From: an uncultured Dorea sp.
Lineage (GTDB): Bacteria > Bacillota > Clostridia > Lachnospirales > Lachnospiraceae
Assembly (NCBI GenBank): GCA_934307335.1
Contig: CAKRCL010000071.1
Span: 1-5,693, forward strand
DNA length: 5,693 nucleotides
Direction of reading: 5' to 3'
Under the pieces are notes generated by a model. That model did not search any database and was not told the DNA's origin. It was given only the letters and a program-made list of their open reading frames with translations. Of the stretch, positions 1 through 5,187 are shown one piece after another (position 1 is the stretch's first letter; every line of letters begins with the position of its first letter). The translations under genes and the position numbers were made by a program.

Positions 1-1
1 A

Positions 2-28
2 ATCCCTGTCCGGCAAGCGGACAGGGAT
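2..28. terminator. Perfect 11-bp stem-loop at window edge, possible terminator of the minus-strand operon
   Basis: Positions 2-12 (ATCCCTGTCCG) and 18-28 (CGGACAGGGAT) are perfectly complementary around a 5-nt loop. The stem is G+C-rich, as in intrinsic terminators. Read on the minus strand it is followed by T and then the window ends, so the U-tract that would prove a terminator cannot be seen. Read on the + strand there is no T-run after it. Because the IS30 element lies between this hairpin and the stop codon of the metallophosphoesterase gene, the hairpin may once have terminated that operon. It could equally belong to a gene left of the window. Confidence 0.4.
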
Positions 29-36
29 CGGCCAGA

Positions 37-167
37 CATTTACTTTGACAAAGTGGAATTTACTTTGTCATTTGACCCAAGTTCTTATTTTTCAAAGTAA
101 ATGCAACCCCTCACATATATTTTTGTTGCATTTACTTTAGGAAATCATAGCAGTTGCATTTACTATG
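37..167 (+). repeat. Cluster of ATTTACTWTGA motifs at the IS left end, probable transposase-binding sites
   Basis: Five copies of a GCATTTACTWTG-like motif lie in 131 bp: 37-49, 57-69, 93-107 (reverse orientation), 125-138 and 153-167. The third and fourth form a perfect 14-bp inverted repeat (94-107 AAAGTAAATGCAAC against 125-138 GTTGCATTTACTTT) with a 17-nt spacer. The same motif recurs at the right end (about 1876-1886, 2030-2041, 2168-2178, 2322-2333, and reversed at 2401-2414). Recurrence confined to the non-coding ends suggests binding sites for the transposase or its small partner protein. This role is inferred. Confidence 0.6.
55..78 (+). repeat. Candidate left terminal inverted repeat of the IS30 element
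   Basis: Starts GGAATTTACTTTG and matches the reverse complement of 2393-2416 at 20 of 24 bases. A further related copy just outside (37-50) makes the true outer edge uncertain. Confidence 0.55.
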
Positions 168-186
168 AAAAATAAATAGCTATATT
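159..186 (+). promoter_or_regulatory. Putative promoter of the IS30 transposase operon
   Basis: A possible -35 TTTACT (159-164) and -10 TATATT (181-186) are separated by 16 bp, about 60 bp before the transposase ATG. The -35 falls inside one of the repeated ATTTACTATGA motifs (153-167), so a protein bound there could repress transcription. The -35 matches the consensus at only four of six bases. Confidence 0.4.
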
Positions 187-246
187 CCCCTCTGGCATGG
201 TATCATTCTTTTGCTGTACCCCGGTGTAAAGGAGAGAGGTACCGCT

Positions 247-1563
247 ATGAATAAAAATAAACATTTACTTTCTGACGAAAGAATAAGAATTGAAGAGCTC
301 TTGAAAGAAGGTCGTTCCTTCAAGGCAATCGCTAATGAACTGGGTAAAAGTCCTACCACTGTTTCCAGGGAAATCCGTTCCCATACTATTACTAAAAATG
401 TAGGTTCTCCCGGCTGTCCCTATAATAACTGTAAGCACAGATTTTCGTGTACTTCCAGCTTTCTCTGCAAAGAATGTGCTTTCAGACGTTTTCGCTCTCA
501 CTGTAACCAGTGTAAACTTTGTAATTCTGTATGTTCCCGGTATGTCCCTGATTCCTGCCGCCTGCTGAGGAAACCTCCCTATGTTTGTAATGGCTGTCCA
601 AAACGTAACCGCTCCTGTACTTTACAGAAGCATCTCTATGATCCTGTTTCTGCGCAAAAGCAGTATGAAGAGAAACTGTCTGAAGCCAGATCAGGTATTT
701 CCCTGACAGAAGATGATATTGCCCACCTGAACGGCATTGTTTCCCCTCTTTTGAAAAAGAAGCAGTCCCTGCATCATATTTGTGTTAACCATCCGGATTC
801 GGTTATGGTGAGTGAAAGTACTATGTACCGTCTTATAGATTATGGCCTTTTTGATGCAAAAAACATTGATCTTCCAAGAAAAGTCCGTTATGCACGCCGA
901 AAGAGAAAGAAAGTATACAAAGTAGATAAGAGCTGCCGTCTGGGGCGTACCTATGCTGATTACCAGCTTTATATCCGGGAGCATCCTGATCTGCCGGTTA
1001 CACAGATAGATTCTGTGGAAGGTCGTAAAGGTGGAAAGGTTCTTCTTACCATTCATTTCGTAAAAGCTGAATTCATGCTTGCTTATCTCAGAGACCACAA
1101 TGATTCCCAATCTGTCATTGATGTGTTTGAACAGCTTTATTTTGAATTGCGTCCGGACAGATTTATGTCACTAATGCCAGTCCTTTTAGGTGATAATGGA
1201 AGCGAATTTTCCAATCCCAAAGCTTTGGAATCCGACAGGCAGGGAAACCACCGGACAAAGGTCTTTTATTGTGATGCATCTGCCCCACATCAGAAGGGCT
1301 CTGCTGAAAGGAACCATGAATTCATCCGCATGTTCATTCCCAAAGGAACTCCCATGGATGATTTCTCTCAGGATGATATTTCGGTAATGATGAATCACAT
1401 TAATTCCTATGGCCGTTCCAGTTTAGGAGATAAGTCACCTTACGAAGTGATGGAATTTTTGTATGGTCCGGAAATTTTAAAACTCCTTGGATGTACCAGG
1501 ATCTCTCCGGATGATGTAACCCTCAGTCCTTCCGTTTTCAAGAAAGAAGGTGAGCAAAAATGA
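247..1563 (+). CDS. IS30-family transposase (DDE, RNase H-like) with cysteine-rich insert
   Basis: A 438-residue transposase that would cut and join the IS ends. Visible domains in order are an N-terminal helix-turn-helix (about residues 17-45, with FKAIANELGKSPTTVSREIR typical of IS30) and a cysteine-rich segment (57-124) holding 13 cysteines with CxxC pairs such as C74/C77, C86/C89 and C114/C117, probably zinc-binding. A basic stretch (211-228) leads into the integrase core. The likely catalytic triad is D255 (TQIDSVEG), D316 (LLGDNGSEF) and E354 (KGSAERNHE). I chose ATG 247 because AAAGGAGAGAGG (228-239) sits at the right distance; an in-frame TTG at 211 lies upstream of that site and is unlikely. 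The stop overlaps the next ORF's ATG by 4 nt (ATGA), implying coupled translation. No frameshift or missing catalytic residue is seen. Confidence 0.93.
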   Translation: MNKNKHLLSDERIRIEELLKEGRSFKAIANELGKSPTTVSREIRSHTITKNVGSPGCPYNNCKHRFSCTSSFLCKECAFRRFRSHCNQCKLCNSVCSRYVPDSCRLLRKPPYVCNGCPKRNRSCTLQKHLYDPVSAQKQYEEKLSEARSGISLTEDDIAHLNGIVSPLLKKKQSLHHICVNHPDSVMVSESTMYRLIDYGLFDAKNIDLPRKVRYARRKRKKVYKVDKSCRLGRTYADYQLYIREHPDLPVTQIDSVEGRKGGKVLLTIHFVKAEFMLAYLRDHNDSQSVIDVFEQLYFELRPDRFMSLMPVLLGDNGSEFSNPKALESDRQGNHRTKVFYCDASAPHQKGSAERNHEFIRMFIPKGTPMDDFSQDDISVMMNHINSYGRSSLGDKSPYEVMEFLYGPEILKLLGCTRISPDDVTLSPSVFKKEGEQK

Positions 1564-1808
1564 GCCGCCCACTTTCGCCTATAGAACGTATGGTCCTACA
1601 TGACAGACTTCTGGAGTTTGAAACTTTAGTTCCTATGACAGTTTCCGAGAGAAGTGCCCTGCGACGCTGGGTAAAAGGTGGACACGATATCAATAGCAAT
1701 CCATGGAATTTTTATGATGCTGATGGATGGGAAATGAGCTATCTGGAGGCTTTCAGAATGGATCTTGCAGAATATGAATTAATAAAACAGATGGCAGAAG
1801 AAAGATAG
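1560..1808 (+). CDS. Small accessory protein of the IS30 element, function unknown
   Basis: An 82-residue ORF whose ATG overlaps the transposase stop in an ATGA arrangement, with its own AAGGTGA ribosome site (1547-1553) six bases upstream. I do not recognise a named family. The N-terminal half is helical and charged. The middle carries RSALRRWVKGGHDINSNPW, followed by an acidic DADGW and an amphipathic YLEAFRMDLAEYELI. The pattern of a helical start, a WV-x-x-GH turn and a final YLEAxR helix resembles small hypothetical proteins I associate with Firmicute mobile elements, but that is from memory. Tight coupling to the transposase suggests a DNA-binding or regulatory helper of transposition. 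Its last nine codons and stop recur out of context at 2072-2100 because of the tandem duplication. Confidence 0.75.
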   Translation: MSRPLSPIERMVLHDRLLEFETLVPMTVSERSALRRWVKGGHDINSNPWNFYDADGWEMSYLEAFRMDLAEYELIKQMAEER

Positions 1809-1881
1809 TCCCCACGAATCGCTTCTGCCATCCACACACCGGGATACAGCTTCATACACTCTTATCAGGGGTGGCTTTTAC

Positions 1882-1899
1882 TATGAAAAATTTTTCATA
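1882..1899. repeat. Perfect 18-bp palindrome in IS right end (copy 1)
   Basis: TATGAAAAATTTTTCATA is self-complementary over 18 bp and includes part of an ATTTACTATGA-type site (TTTACTATGAAAAAT at 1877-1891, identical to 159-173 at the left end). The duplicate is at 2174-2191. It is a plausible protein-binding dyad. Confidence 0.6.
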
Positions 1900-1913
1900 T
1901 AAAAATCACTTCC

Positions 1914-1933
1914 GGGCGGTTATGCCCTTTTTT
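1914..1933 (+). terminator. Terminator-like hairpin after the IS30 genes (copy 1)
   Basis: GGGCG (1914-1918) pairs with TGCCC (1923-1927, one G-U pair) around a GTTA loop and is followed by six Ts (1928-1933). It lies about 105 bp after the 82-codon ORF on the same strand. The stem is short, so termination may be partial. Confidence 0.5.
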
Positions 1934-1982
1934 AAGCTGTATTCCTTGAAACAAGACTTATTTTACGCTAAAAAGCATAAAA

Positions 1983-2021
1983 AATCATCCCTTTTTTGTA
2001 TTTTTAGCAAAAGGGATGATT
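1983..2021. repeat. 13-bp-stem inverted repeat in IS right end (copy 1)
   Basis: AATCATCCCTTTT (1983-1995) is perfectly complementary to AAAAGGGATGATT (2009-2021) with a 13-nt T-rich loop. No T-run follows. The loop's TTTTTAGC (2001-2008) is also complementary to GCTAAAAA just upstream (1967-1974), allowing an alternative or pseudoknot pairing. Confidence 0.7.
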
Positions 2022-2205
2022 CACAACTGCATTTACTATGAGAAAGTGGCATTTCGAAAAAAAATCAAGCTTAATAAAACAGATGGCAGAAGAAAGATAG
2101 TCCCCACGAATCGCTTCTGCCATCCACACACCGGGATACAGCTTCATACACTCTTATCAGGGGTGGCTTTTACTATGAAAAATTTTTCATATAAAAATCA
2201 CTTCC

Positions 2206-2225
2206 GGGCGGTTATGCCCTTTTTT
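2206..2225 (+). terminator. Terminator-like hairpin (copy 2)
   Basis: Exact second copy of the 1914-1933 hairpin and T-run, created by the 292-bp duplication. Confidence 0.45.
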
Positions 2226-2274
2226 AAGCTGTATCCCTGGAAACAAGACTTATTTTACGCTAAAAAGCATAAAA

Positions 2275-2313
2275 AATCATCCCTTTTTTGTGTTTTTAAC
2301 AAAAGGGATGATT
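2275..2313. repeat. 13-bp-stem inverted repeat in IS right end (copy 2)
   Basis: Second copy of the 1983-2021 stem-loop. The stem is unchanged, but both remaining differences between the duplicates (2292 and 2299) fall in its loop, and 2299 breaks the complementarity to the upstream GCTAAAAA (2259-2266). Confidence 0.7.
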
Positions 2314-2392
2314 CACAACTGCATTTACTATGAGAAAGTGGCATTTCGAAAAAAAATCAAGCTTCAAGCACAAGTACATCATTTTCTCAATT

Positions 2393-2416
2393 GTCTCAAT
2401 TGTCAAAGTAAATTCC
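2393..2416 (-). repeat. Candidate right terminal inverted repeat of the IS30 element
   Basis: The reverse complement starts GGAATTTACTTTGACA and matches 55-78 at 20 of 24 bases. Just inside it are two tandem copies of the 9-mer TCTCAATTG (2385-2393 and 2394-2402). Its outer edge is 7 bp from the stop codon of the minus-strand phosphoesterase gene. Confidence 0.6.
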
Positions 2417-2423
2417 GGGTGCT

Positions 2424-3389
2424 CTAACACAAAGGCTGAAGTAACTTTGGCAAATCCTTACTCTCAAGTACATCATCCAAAGTAAGATGTTTATACAAAG
2501 TATCTCCGCTCATAACATCAATTGACGAATGACCTCCGGGATAATGATCTATGATCTCAACAATACCATCGAGGATTTCTTCCTTGTCAGAACCATGATA
2601 TCTGATCTTGAACTTCACATGATCGCCAACCGCATAATTGCGGATATCCATTTTCGGATCCGGCAGTTTCTCAGGCTCTCCGTTACCGTCTGCGTATCCC
2701 CACTGCTTTGTTACCGTATCTACCCAGATAAACCTCTGGTCTCCGATAGGATCTCCATTGCGATAAGTCGAGAAATTATCTACGGTGACTACTTCTCCAA
2801 AGTAATCTGTTTTCCGAACCGGTGTATGTCCCACAACCTGCAGATATCCTTTGGGGTACATTTCAATCCTGCCATCCTGCGGTCTTGCCCAGATCGGTGA
2901 GGCATCACACCATAATTCATCTCTTCGGAAGCCATTAATCTTTTCAAGAAGATCATCTATATCACCGCTGAGATCCGGAAGAAAATGAGAAACAAACACT
3001 TCCGTCAATCCAGCATGACTAAAAAGAACATTATCAAGCCGATGGATATAAGCAATATTACCTGCCGGGATAATCTTTTCAAGCTTTGATAATCCTTCGA
3101 GCACTACCAGTCTTGCATAATCAGAATACCCCGACTCGCGCGCCCCCCAAATGTAGCTCACATCATGATTTCCATAACAGAGTAGAAAGTTCGGATGTCG
3201 ATTTATGAATCTTTCAAGCGCATCATATGTCTCCGAATACAATCCTAGATTCTTTTCCTGATCCCAGTCATCTACGAGATCTCCCAGACAGACGATTTTG
3301 TCATATTCACTTCGAGAAAAGAGCTCTTCAGCCTTGTCGAACATCCAAGGCTTCAAATGGACATCCGGGATTACAAAAACCTTACTCAT
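2424..3389 (-). CDS. Calcineurin-like (PPP/ApaH-type) metallophosphoesterase, third gene of the AbiE-like operon
   Basis: A 321-residue predicted cytoplasmic phosphoesterase with all core motifs of a two-metal site: D9-V-H11 (IPDVHLKP), G36-D37-x-x-D40, G73-N-H-D76, H125 in SHAG and G187-H188-T-P. The SHAG and GHTPV motifs, plus SPIWARP (164-170), resemble PPP phosphatases and diadenosine tetraphosphatase (ApaH-like) enzymes, so it may cleave phosphoprotein or nucleotide phosphoesters. The substrate is unknown. After the catalytic domain (about 1-225), residues 252-308 (VGDHVKFKIRYHG and DGIVEIIDHYPGG) look like a small beta-barrel add-on, an inference only. Start ATG 3389 is 37 nt after the nucleotidyltransferase stop; GGAAGGG upstream is a rather distant ribosome site. 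The IS30 right end lies immediately downstream, but the reading frame ends before it and looks complete. Confidence 0.88.
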   Translation of the reverse strand: MSKVFVIPDVHLKPWMFDKAEELFSRSEYDKIVCLGDLVDDWDQEKNLGLYSETYDALERFINRHPNFLLCYGNHDVSYIWGARESGYSDYARLVVLEGLSKLEKIIPAGNIAYIHRLDNVLFSHAGLTEVFVSHFLPDLSGDIDDLLEKINGFRRDELWCDASPIWARPQDGRIEMYPKGYLQVVGHTPVRKTDYFGEVVTVDNFSTYRNGDPIGDQRFIWVDTVTKQWGYADGNGEPEKLPDPKMDIRNYAVGDHVKFKIRYHGSDKEEILDGIVEIIDHYPGGHSSIDVMSGDTLYKHLTLDDVLESKDLPKLLQPLC

Positions 3390-3426
3390 TACGTATCATC
3401 TACCCTTCCACATCACTCTCTTACTC

Positions 3427-4173
3427 TTAAATAAATATAGCAGAAAGTCTTCCTGCAACCTCTTCTGTAGTTACTCCATAGTTGATCAGTGTGTTAACAT
3501 CAAACGGATCATTTTCCAACCTTGAAATAAAATCTGTAATATCTTTTAAAACAGCAGCCGGTAATCCTTCGGTTCTTTCCACTTCCATTTCAACGATTAT
3601 CCTCAAAACATCTTTTTTATGCTTCTTGAATTCCGAAGAGTGAACCTCTTCTCCTGCGTCTCTTTTAGCTTTAAGATCCATGTAAGCCTTGGCCTTAAAC
3701 AGGATCAGGTATTCAGGTCTCAAAACAGATAGTCCGTCTATCACGGTTCTCCCTTTCAGCAAAACACTGTAATAATCTTCATTTAGAAGAATTCCTGATA
3801 GGCTGGCGATATCGTCATCAATATGTATCGGTGTAAGCACATTCGGCTCACGAAGCGGAAACTCAGTTCTGGCAAACAGCTCGATCATCTTTGGGTATGA
3901 AGGATCCTTAGGTTCAGTAAATCGGAAAAACTGAGGTTTCCCGGAAGTAGTATTGCAATTCTCATATCCGCCCTCATCGATAAATTTCCAAAACTTTTCA
4001 CCAAACTCGGGAGATAGTGCTTCCACTATCAGCACCATATCCAGATCTTTAGTCGCTCTAAATGTTGCATCATTGCTTGTAAACACGATATCACAAGCAG
4101 CTCCACCAATAAGAACATACTTGTCAGTATCATCCGCAAAATAATCTCTGAAAACATTAAGTCCTGTTACCAT
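3427..4173 (-). CDS. AbiEii-like nucleotidyltransferase (putative type IV toxin)
   Basis: A 248-residue protein of the DNA polymerase beta-type nucleotidyltransferase fold, in the AbiEii/AbiGii style. Visible motifs are YVLIGGAACDIVF (G23-G24), R39-A-T-K-D43-L-D45 (metal-binding DxD), a likely third acidic strand MIELF (E98), K160 in LFKAKAYMDLKAK, and KKHKKD (184-188) matching the conserved lysine/aspartate C-terminal helix motif. In AbiE systems such enzymes are toxins restrained by a winged-helix partner, and the related MenT enzymes add nucleotides to tRNA ends; the substrate here is unknown. Its ATG overlaps the upstream regulator's stop by 7 nt (ATGGTAA), with AAAGGAG as ribosome site, so the two are translationally coupled. 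The catalytic residues appear intact. It could instead be a non-toxic metabolic nucleotidyltransferase, but the partner gene argues for the toxin reading. Confidence 0.85.
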   Translation of the reverse strand: MVTGLNVFRDYFADDTDKYVLIGGAACDIVFTSNDATFRATKDLDMVLIVEALSPEFGEKFWKFIDEGGYENCNTTSGKPQFFRFTEPKDPSYPKMIELFARTEFPLREPNVLTPIHIDDDIASLSGILLNEDYYSVLLKGRTVIDGLSVLRPEYLILFKAKAYMDLKAKRDAGEEVHSSEFKKHKKDVLRIIVEMEVERTEGLPAAVLKDITDFISRLENDPFDVNTLINYGVTTEEVAGRLSAIFI

Positions 4174-5111
4174 ACATACTCCTTTAGCATCTCATTTACT
4201 GATGCCTCCACCCTCTCATCGTCCATTTCTTCACTGATAGAAAGCATTACACTTAAGGGATCCTGAACATCTTTTTTTATCTTGTCAATAATATAGCCAA
4301 GTTCGAAAACACGGCATCCAATATCTTCGCCTCGTCCTACCTGCTTCATATCCCTAATACCGGATGATGCAATTCCCTTCTTCTCGATCGCATAAGTTGG
4401 ATAATTGTTATCAGCAAGCATGGAATACTCTGAAAGGGCAGATATTCCTGCCTTTACAGGCAGCTTTACATCCTCTTTCAGTTCAAACACTTTTATGACC
4501 GGGTTTCTCATTAACGGGCGGAACCGTTCCCAAGCTTCTTTATCACCTTTGCGGATCGTAATGGTACGGCGCCGATTCCGAATCTCTATGGTTCCTATAT
4601 CCATATATTCCATCTCGTCAAAGCTCTTGCTTATAGCCATTTTGGATACATCAAGATGCTCCGCCAATTTAGAAACGGTATCATGGTCATACCCTTCATA
4701 TAATCCTTGGAGCAGTATGCGTTGTGTCAAGAAAGAAATCTGATGAACCGGTTTGAGTTCTCTTTGTTTCTTTCCCAAAAGAAGCCCCATAAACGGAAGG
4801 TACACAGTATCATTACGGATCACGAAAGGAATTCCCTCCTCCGTCATCTTATCCTTTGAGTAGAGCGAAGCTTTTTCCAAAAATACTGCAACATTCATTT
4901 GCTGTTTTTGTTCCAAAAAAGCTCGATTCTTCCTGATTTGGCTAAGCCTTACATTCGTTTGGGGCTGCAAGGCTATCCATTCAACTCCGCCTGAGTTTAC
5001 TTTGTAAATAACATAAGTCCCTTTAAATAAAAGCGGGAGATGATCATATAATTCTGTAGCCTCGACTAATTTAATATCCATATGAAGCATTTCAGTAAGA
5101 TATTTTTCCAT
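4167..5111 (-). CDS. Winged-helix AbiEi/MarR-like regulator, putative antitoxin
   Basis: A 314-residue protein, first gene of the minus-strand operon. A winged helix-turn-helix sits centrally, about residues 124-187: TVSKLAEHLDVSKMAISKSF supplies the helix-turn-helix and the RNRRR-containing hairpin (174-186) the wing. Residues 1-120 form a separate domain with alternating strands and helices ending in EGIPFVIRNDTVYLPFMG (92-109). Residues 200-314 contain AGISALSEYSML, resembling the C-terminal part of AbiEi-type antitoxins, and an acidic last helix. In AbiE the cognate protein represses the operon and counteracts the nucleotidyltransferase; I infer the same here. AbiEi usually has its winged helix at the N-terminus, so the N-terminal extension is unusual. 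ATG 5111 follows AAAAGGA at good spacing. A well-placed promoter and inverted repeat lie upstream, fitting autoregulation. Confidence 0.8.
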   Translation of the reverse strand: MEKYLTEMLHMDIKLVEATELYDHLPLLFKGTYVIYKVNSGGVEWIALQPQTNVRLSQIRKNRAFLEQKQQMNVAVFLEKASLYSKDKMTEEGIPFVIRNDTVYLPFMGLLLGKKQRELKPVHQISFLTQRILLQGLYEGYDHDTVSKLAEHLDVSKMAISKSFDEMEYMDIGTIEIRNRRRTITIRKGDKEAWERFRPLMRNPVIKVFELKEDVKLPVKAGISALSEYSMLADNNYPTYAIEKKGIASSGIRDMKQVGRGEDIGCRVFELGYIIDKIKKDVQDPLSVMLSISEEMDDERVEASVNEMLKEYVW

Positions 5112-5126
5112 AATGCATCCTTTTTA

Positions 5127-5153
5127 ATTTGTAAACCATTTTTATTTACAAAT
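5127..5153. promoter_or_regulatory. Putative operator: perfect 9+9 bp inverted repeat
   Basis: ATTTGTAAA (5127-5135) and TTTACAAAT (5145-5153) form a perfect inverted repeat with a 9-bp spacer, half-site centres 18 bp apart, suiting a dimer on one DNA face. It covers the expected transcription start of the minus-strand operon and lies between the -10 and the ribosome site. AbiEi-type proteins are known to bind inverted repeats in their own promoters, so this is a good candidate for autorepression. Confidence 0.6.
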
Positions 5154-5155
5154 CA

Positions 5156-5184
5156 AATATAGCATACTGATTAGAATAAATCAA
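5156..5184 (-). promoter_or_regulatory. Sigma-A-type promoter of the regulator-NTase-phosphoesterase operon
   Basis: On the minus strand, TTGATT (5179-5184) and TATATT (5156-5161) are separated by exactly 17 bp. Each matches the -35 or -10 consensus closely. Start of transcription is expected near 5149, inside the inverted repeat, giving a leader of about 38 nt. No other convincing promoter lies between this point and 2424, so all three genes are probably co-transcribed. Confidence 0.65.
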
Positions 5185-5187
5185 TTA

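Larger units (their letters stand above)
1779..2070 (+). repeat. 292-bp tandem duplication in the IS right end, copy 1
   Basis: This unit runs from TTAATAAAACAG inside the end of the 82-codon ORF to ATCAAGC, and is repeated immediately as 2071-2362. The copies differ at four bases (1943/2235 T-C, 1947/2239 T-G, 2000/2292 A-G, 2007/2299 G-A) with no indels. The unit contains the ORF's last codons and stop, an 18-bp perfect palindrome, a terminator-like hairpin, a 13-bp-stem hairpin and two copies of the ATTTACTATGA motif. Only TT is shared at the two edges, which points to microhomology or slippage. Confidence 0.97.
2071..2362 (+). repeat. 292-bp tandem duplication in the IS right end, copy 2
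   Basis: Second copy of 1779-2070, with four substitutions. The first 30 bases are a stranded fragment of the 82-codon ORF (last codons plus stop) without a start, so it is not a gene. Everything after it is non-coding, including second copies of the terminator-like hairpin and motif sites. Confidence 0.97.
55..2416 (+). mobile_element. IS30-family insertion sequence with accessory ORF and duplicated right end
   Basis: The element contains an intact IS30-type DDE transposase (247-1563), a coupled small ORF (1560-1808) and long AT-rich ends. Candidate terminal inverted repeats are 55-78 and 2393-2416 (reverse complement), matching at 20 of 24 positions and sharing a perfect GGAATTTACTTTG. The left boundary is uncertain, because a second copy of the terminal motif begins at 37 (ATTTACTTTGACAA, also shared with the right end). 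No target-site duplication is obvious with either boundary. The length is about 2.36 kb, or about 2.07 kb after removing the 292-bp duplication, longer than the 1-1.7 kb usual for IS30 members. The reading frames are open, so the element may still be mobile. Confidence 0.8.

Noticed and set aside
37..167. CRISPR-like array, suggested by repeated short motifs
   Set aside because: The motifs are short, irregularly spaced, partly inverted and confined to IS ends; no uniform repeat-spacer pattern exists.
211..246. Upstream in-frame TTG start for the transposase, adding 12 residues
   Set aside because: The strong AAAGGAG site lies downstream of this TTG and is correctly placed for ATG 247; no ribosome site precedes 211.
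691..1110. 139-codon minus-strand frame within the transposase gene
   Set aside because: It is the antisense of a clearly coding transposase region and shows no domain features.
2016..2333. 105-codon open frame across the second duplicate unit
   Set aside because: It arises from the tandem repeat junction, has low-complexity composition, no ribosome site and no recognisable domain; it reads through terminator-like hairpins.
2529..2900. 123-codon + strand frame opposite the phosphoesterase gene
   Set aside because: It is antisense to a gene with complete catalytic motifs and has no ribosome site or recognisable family.
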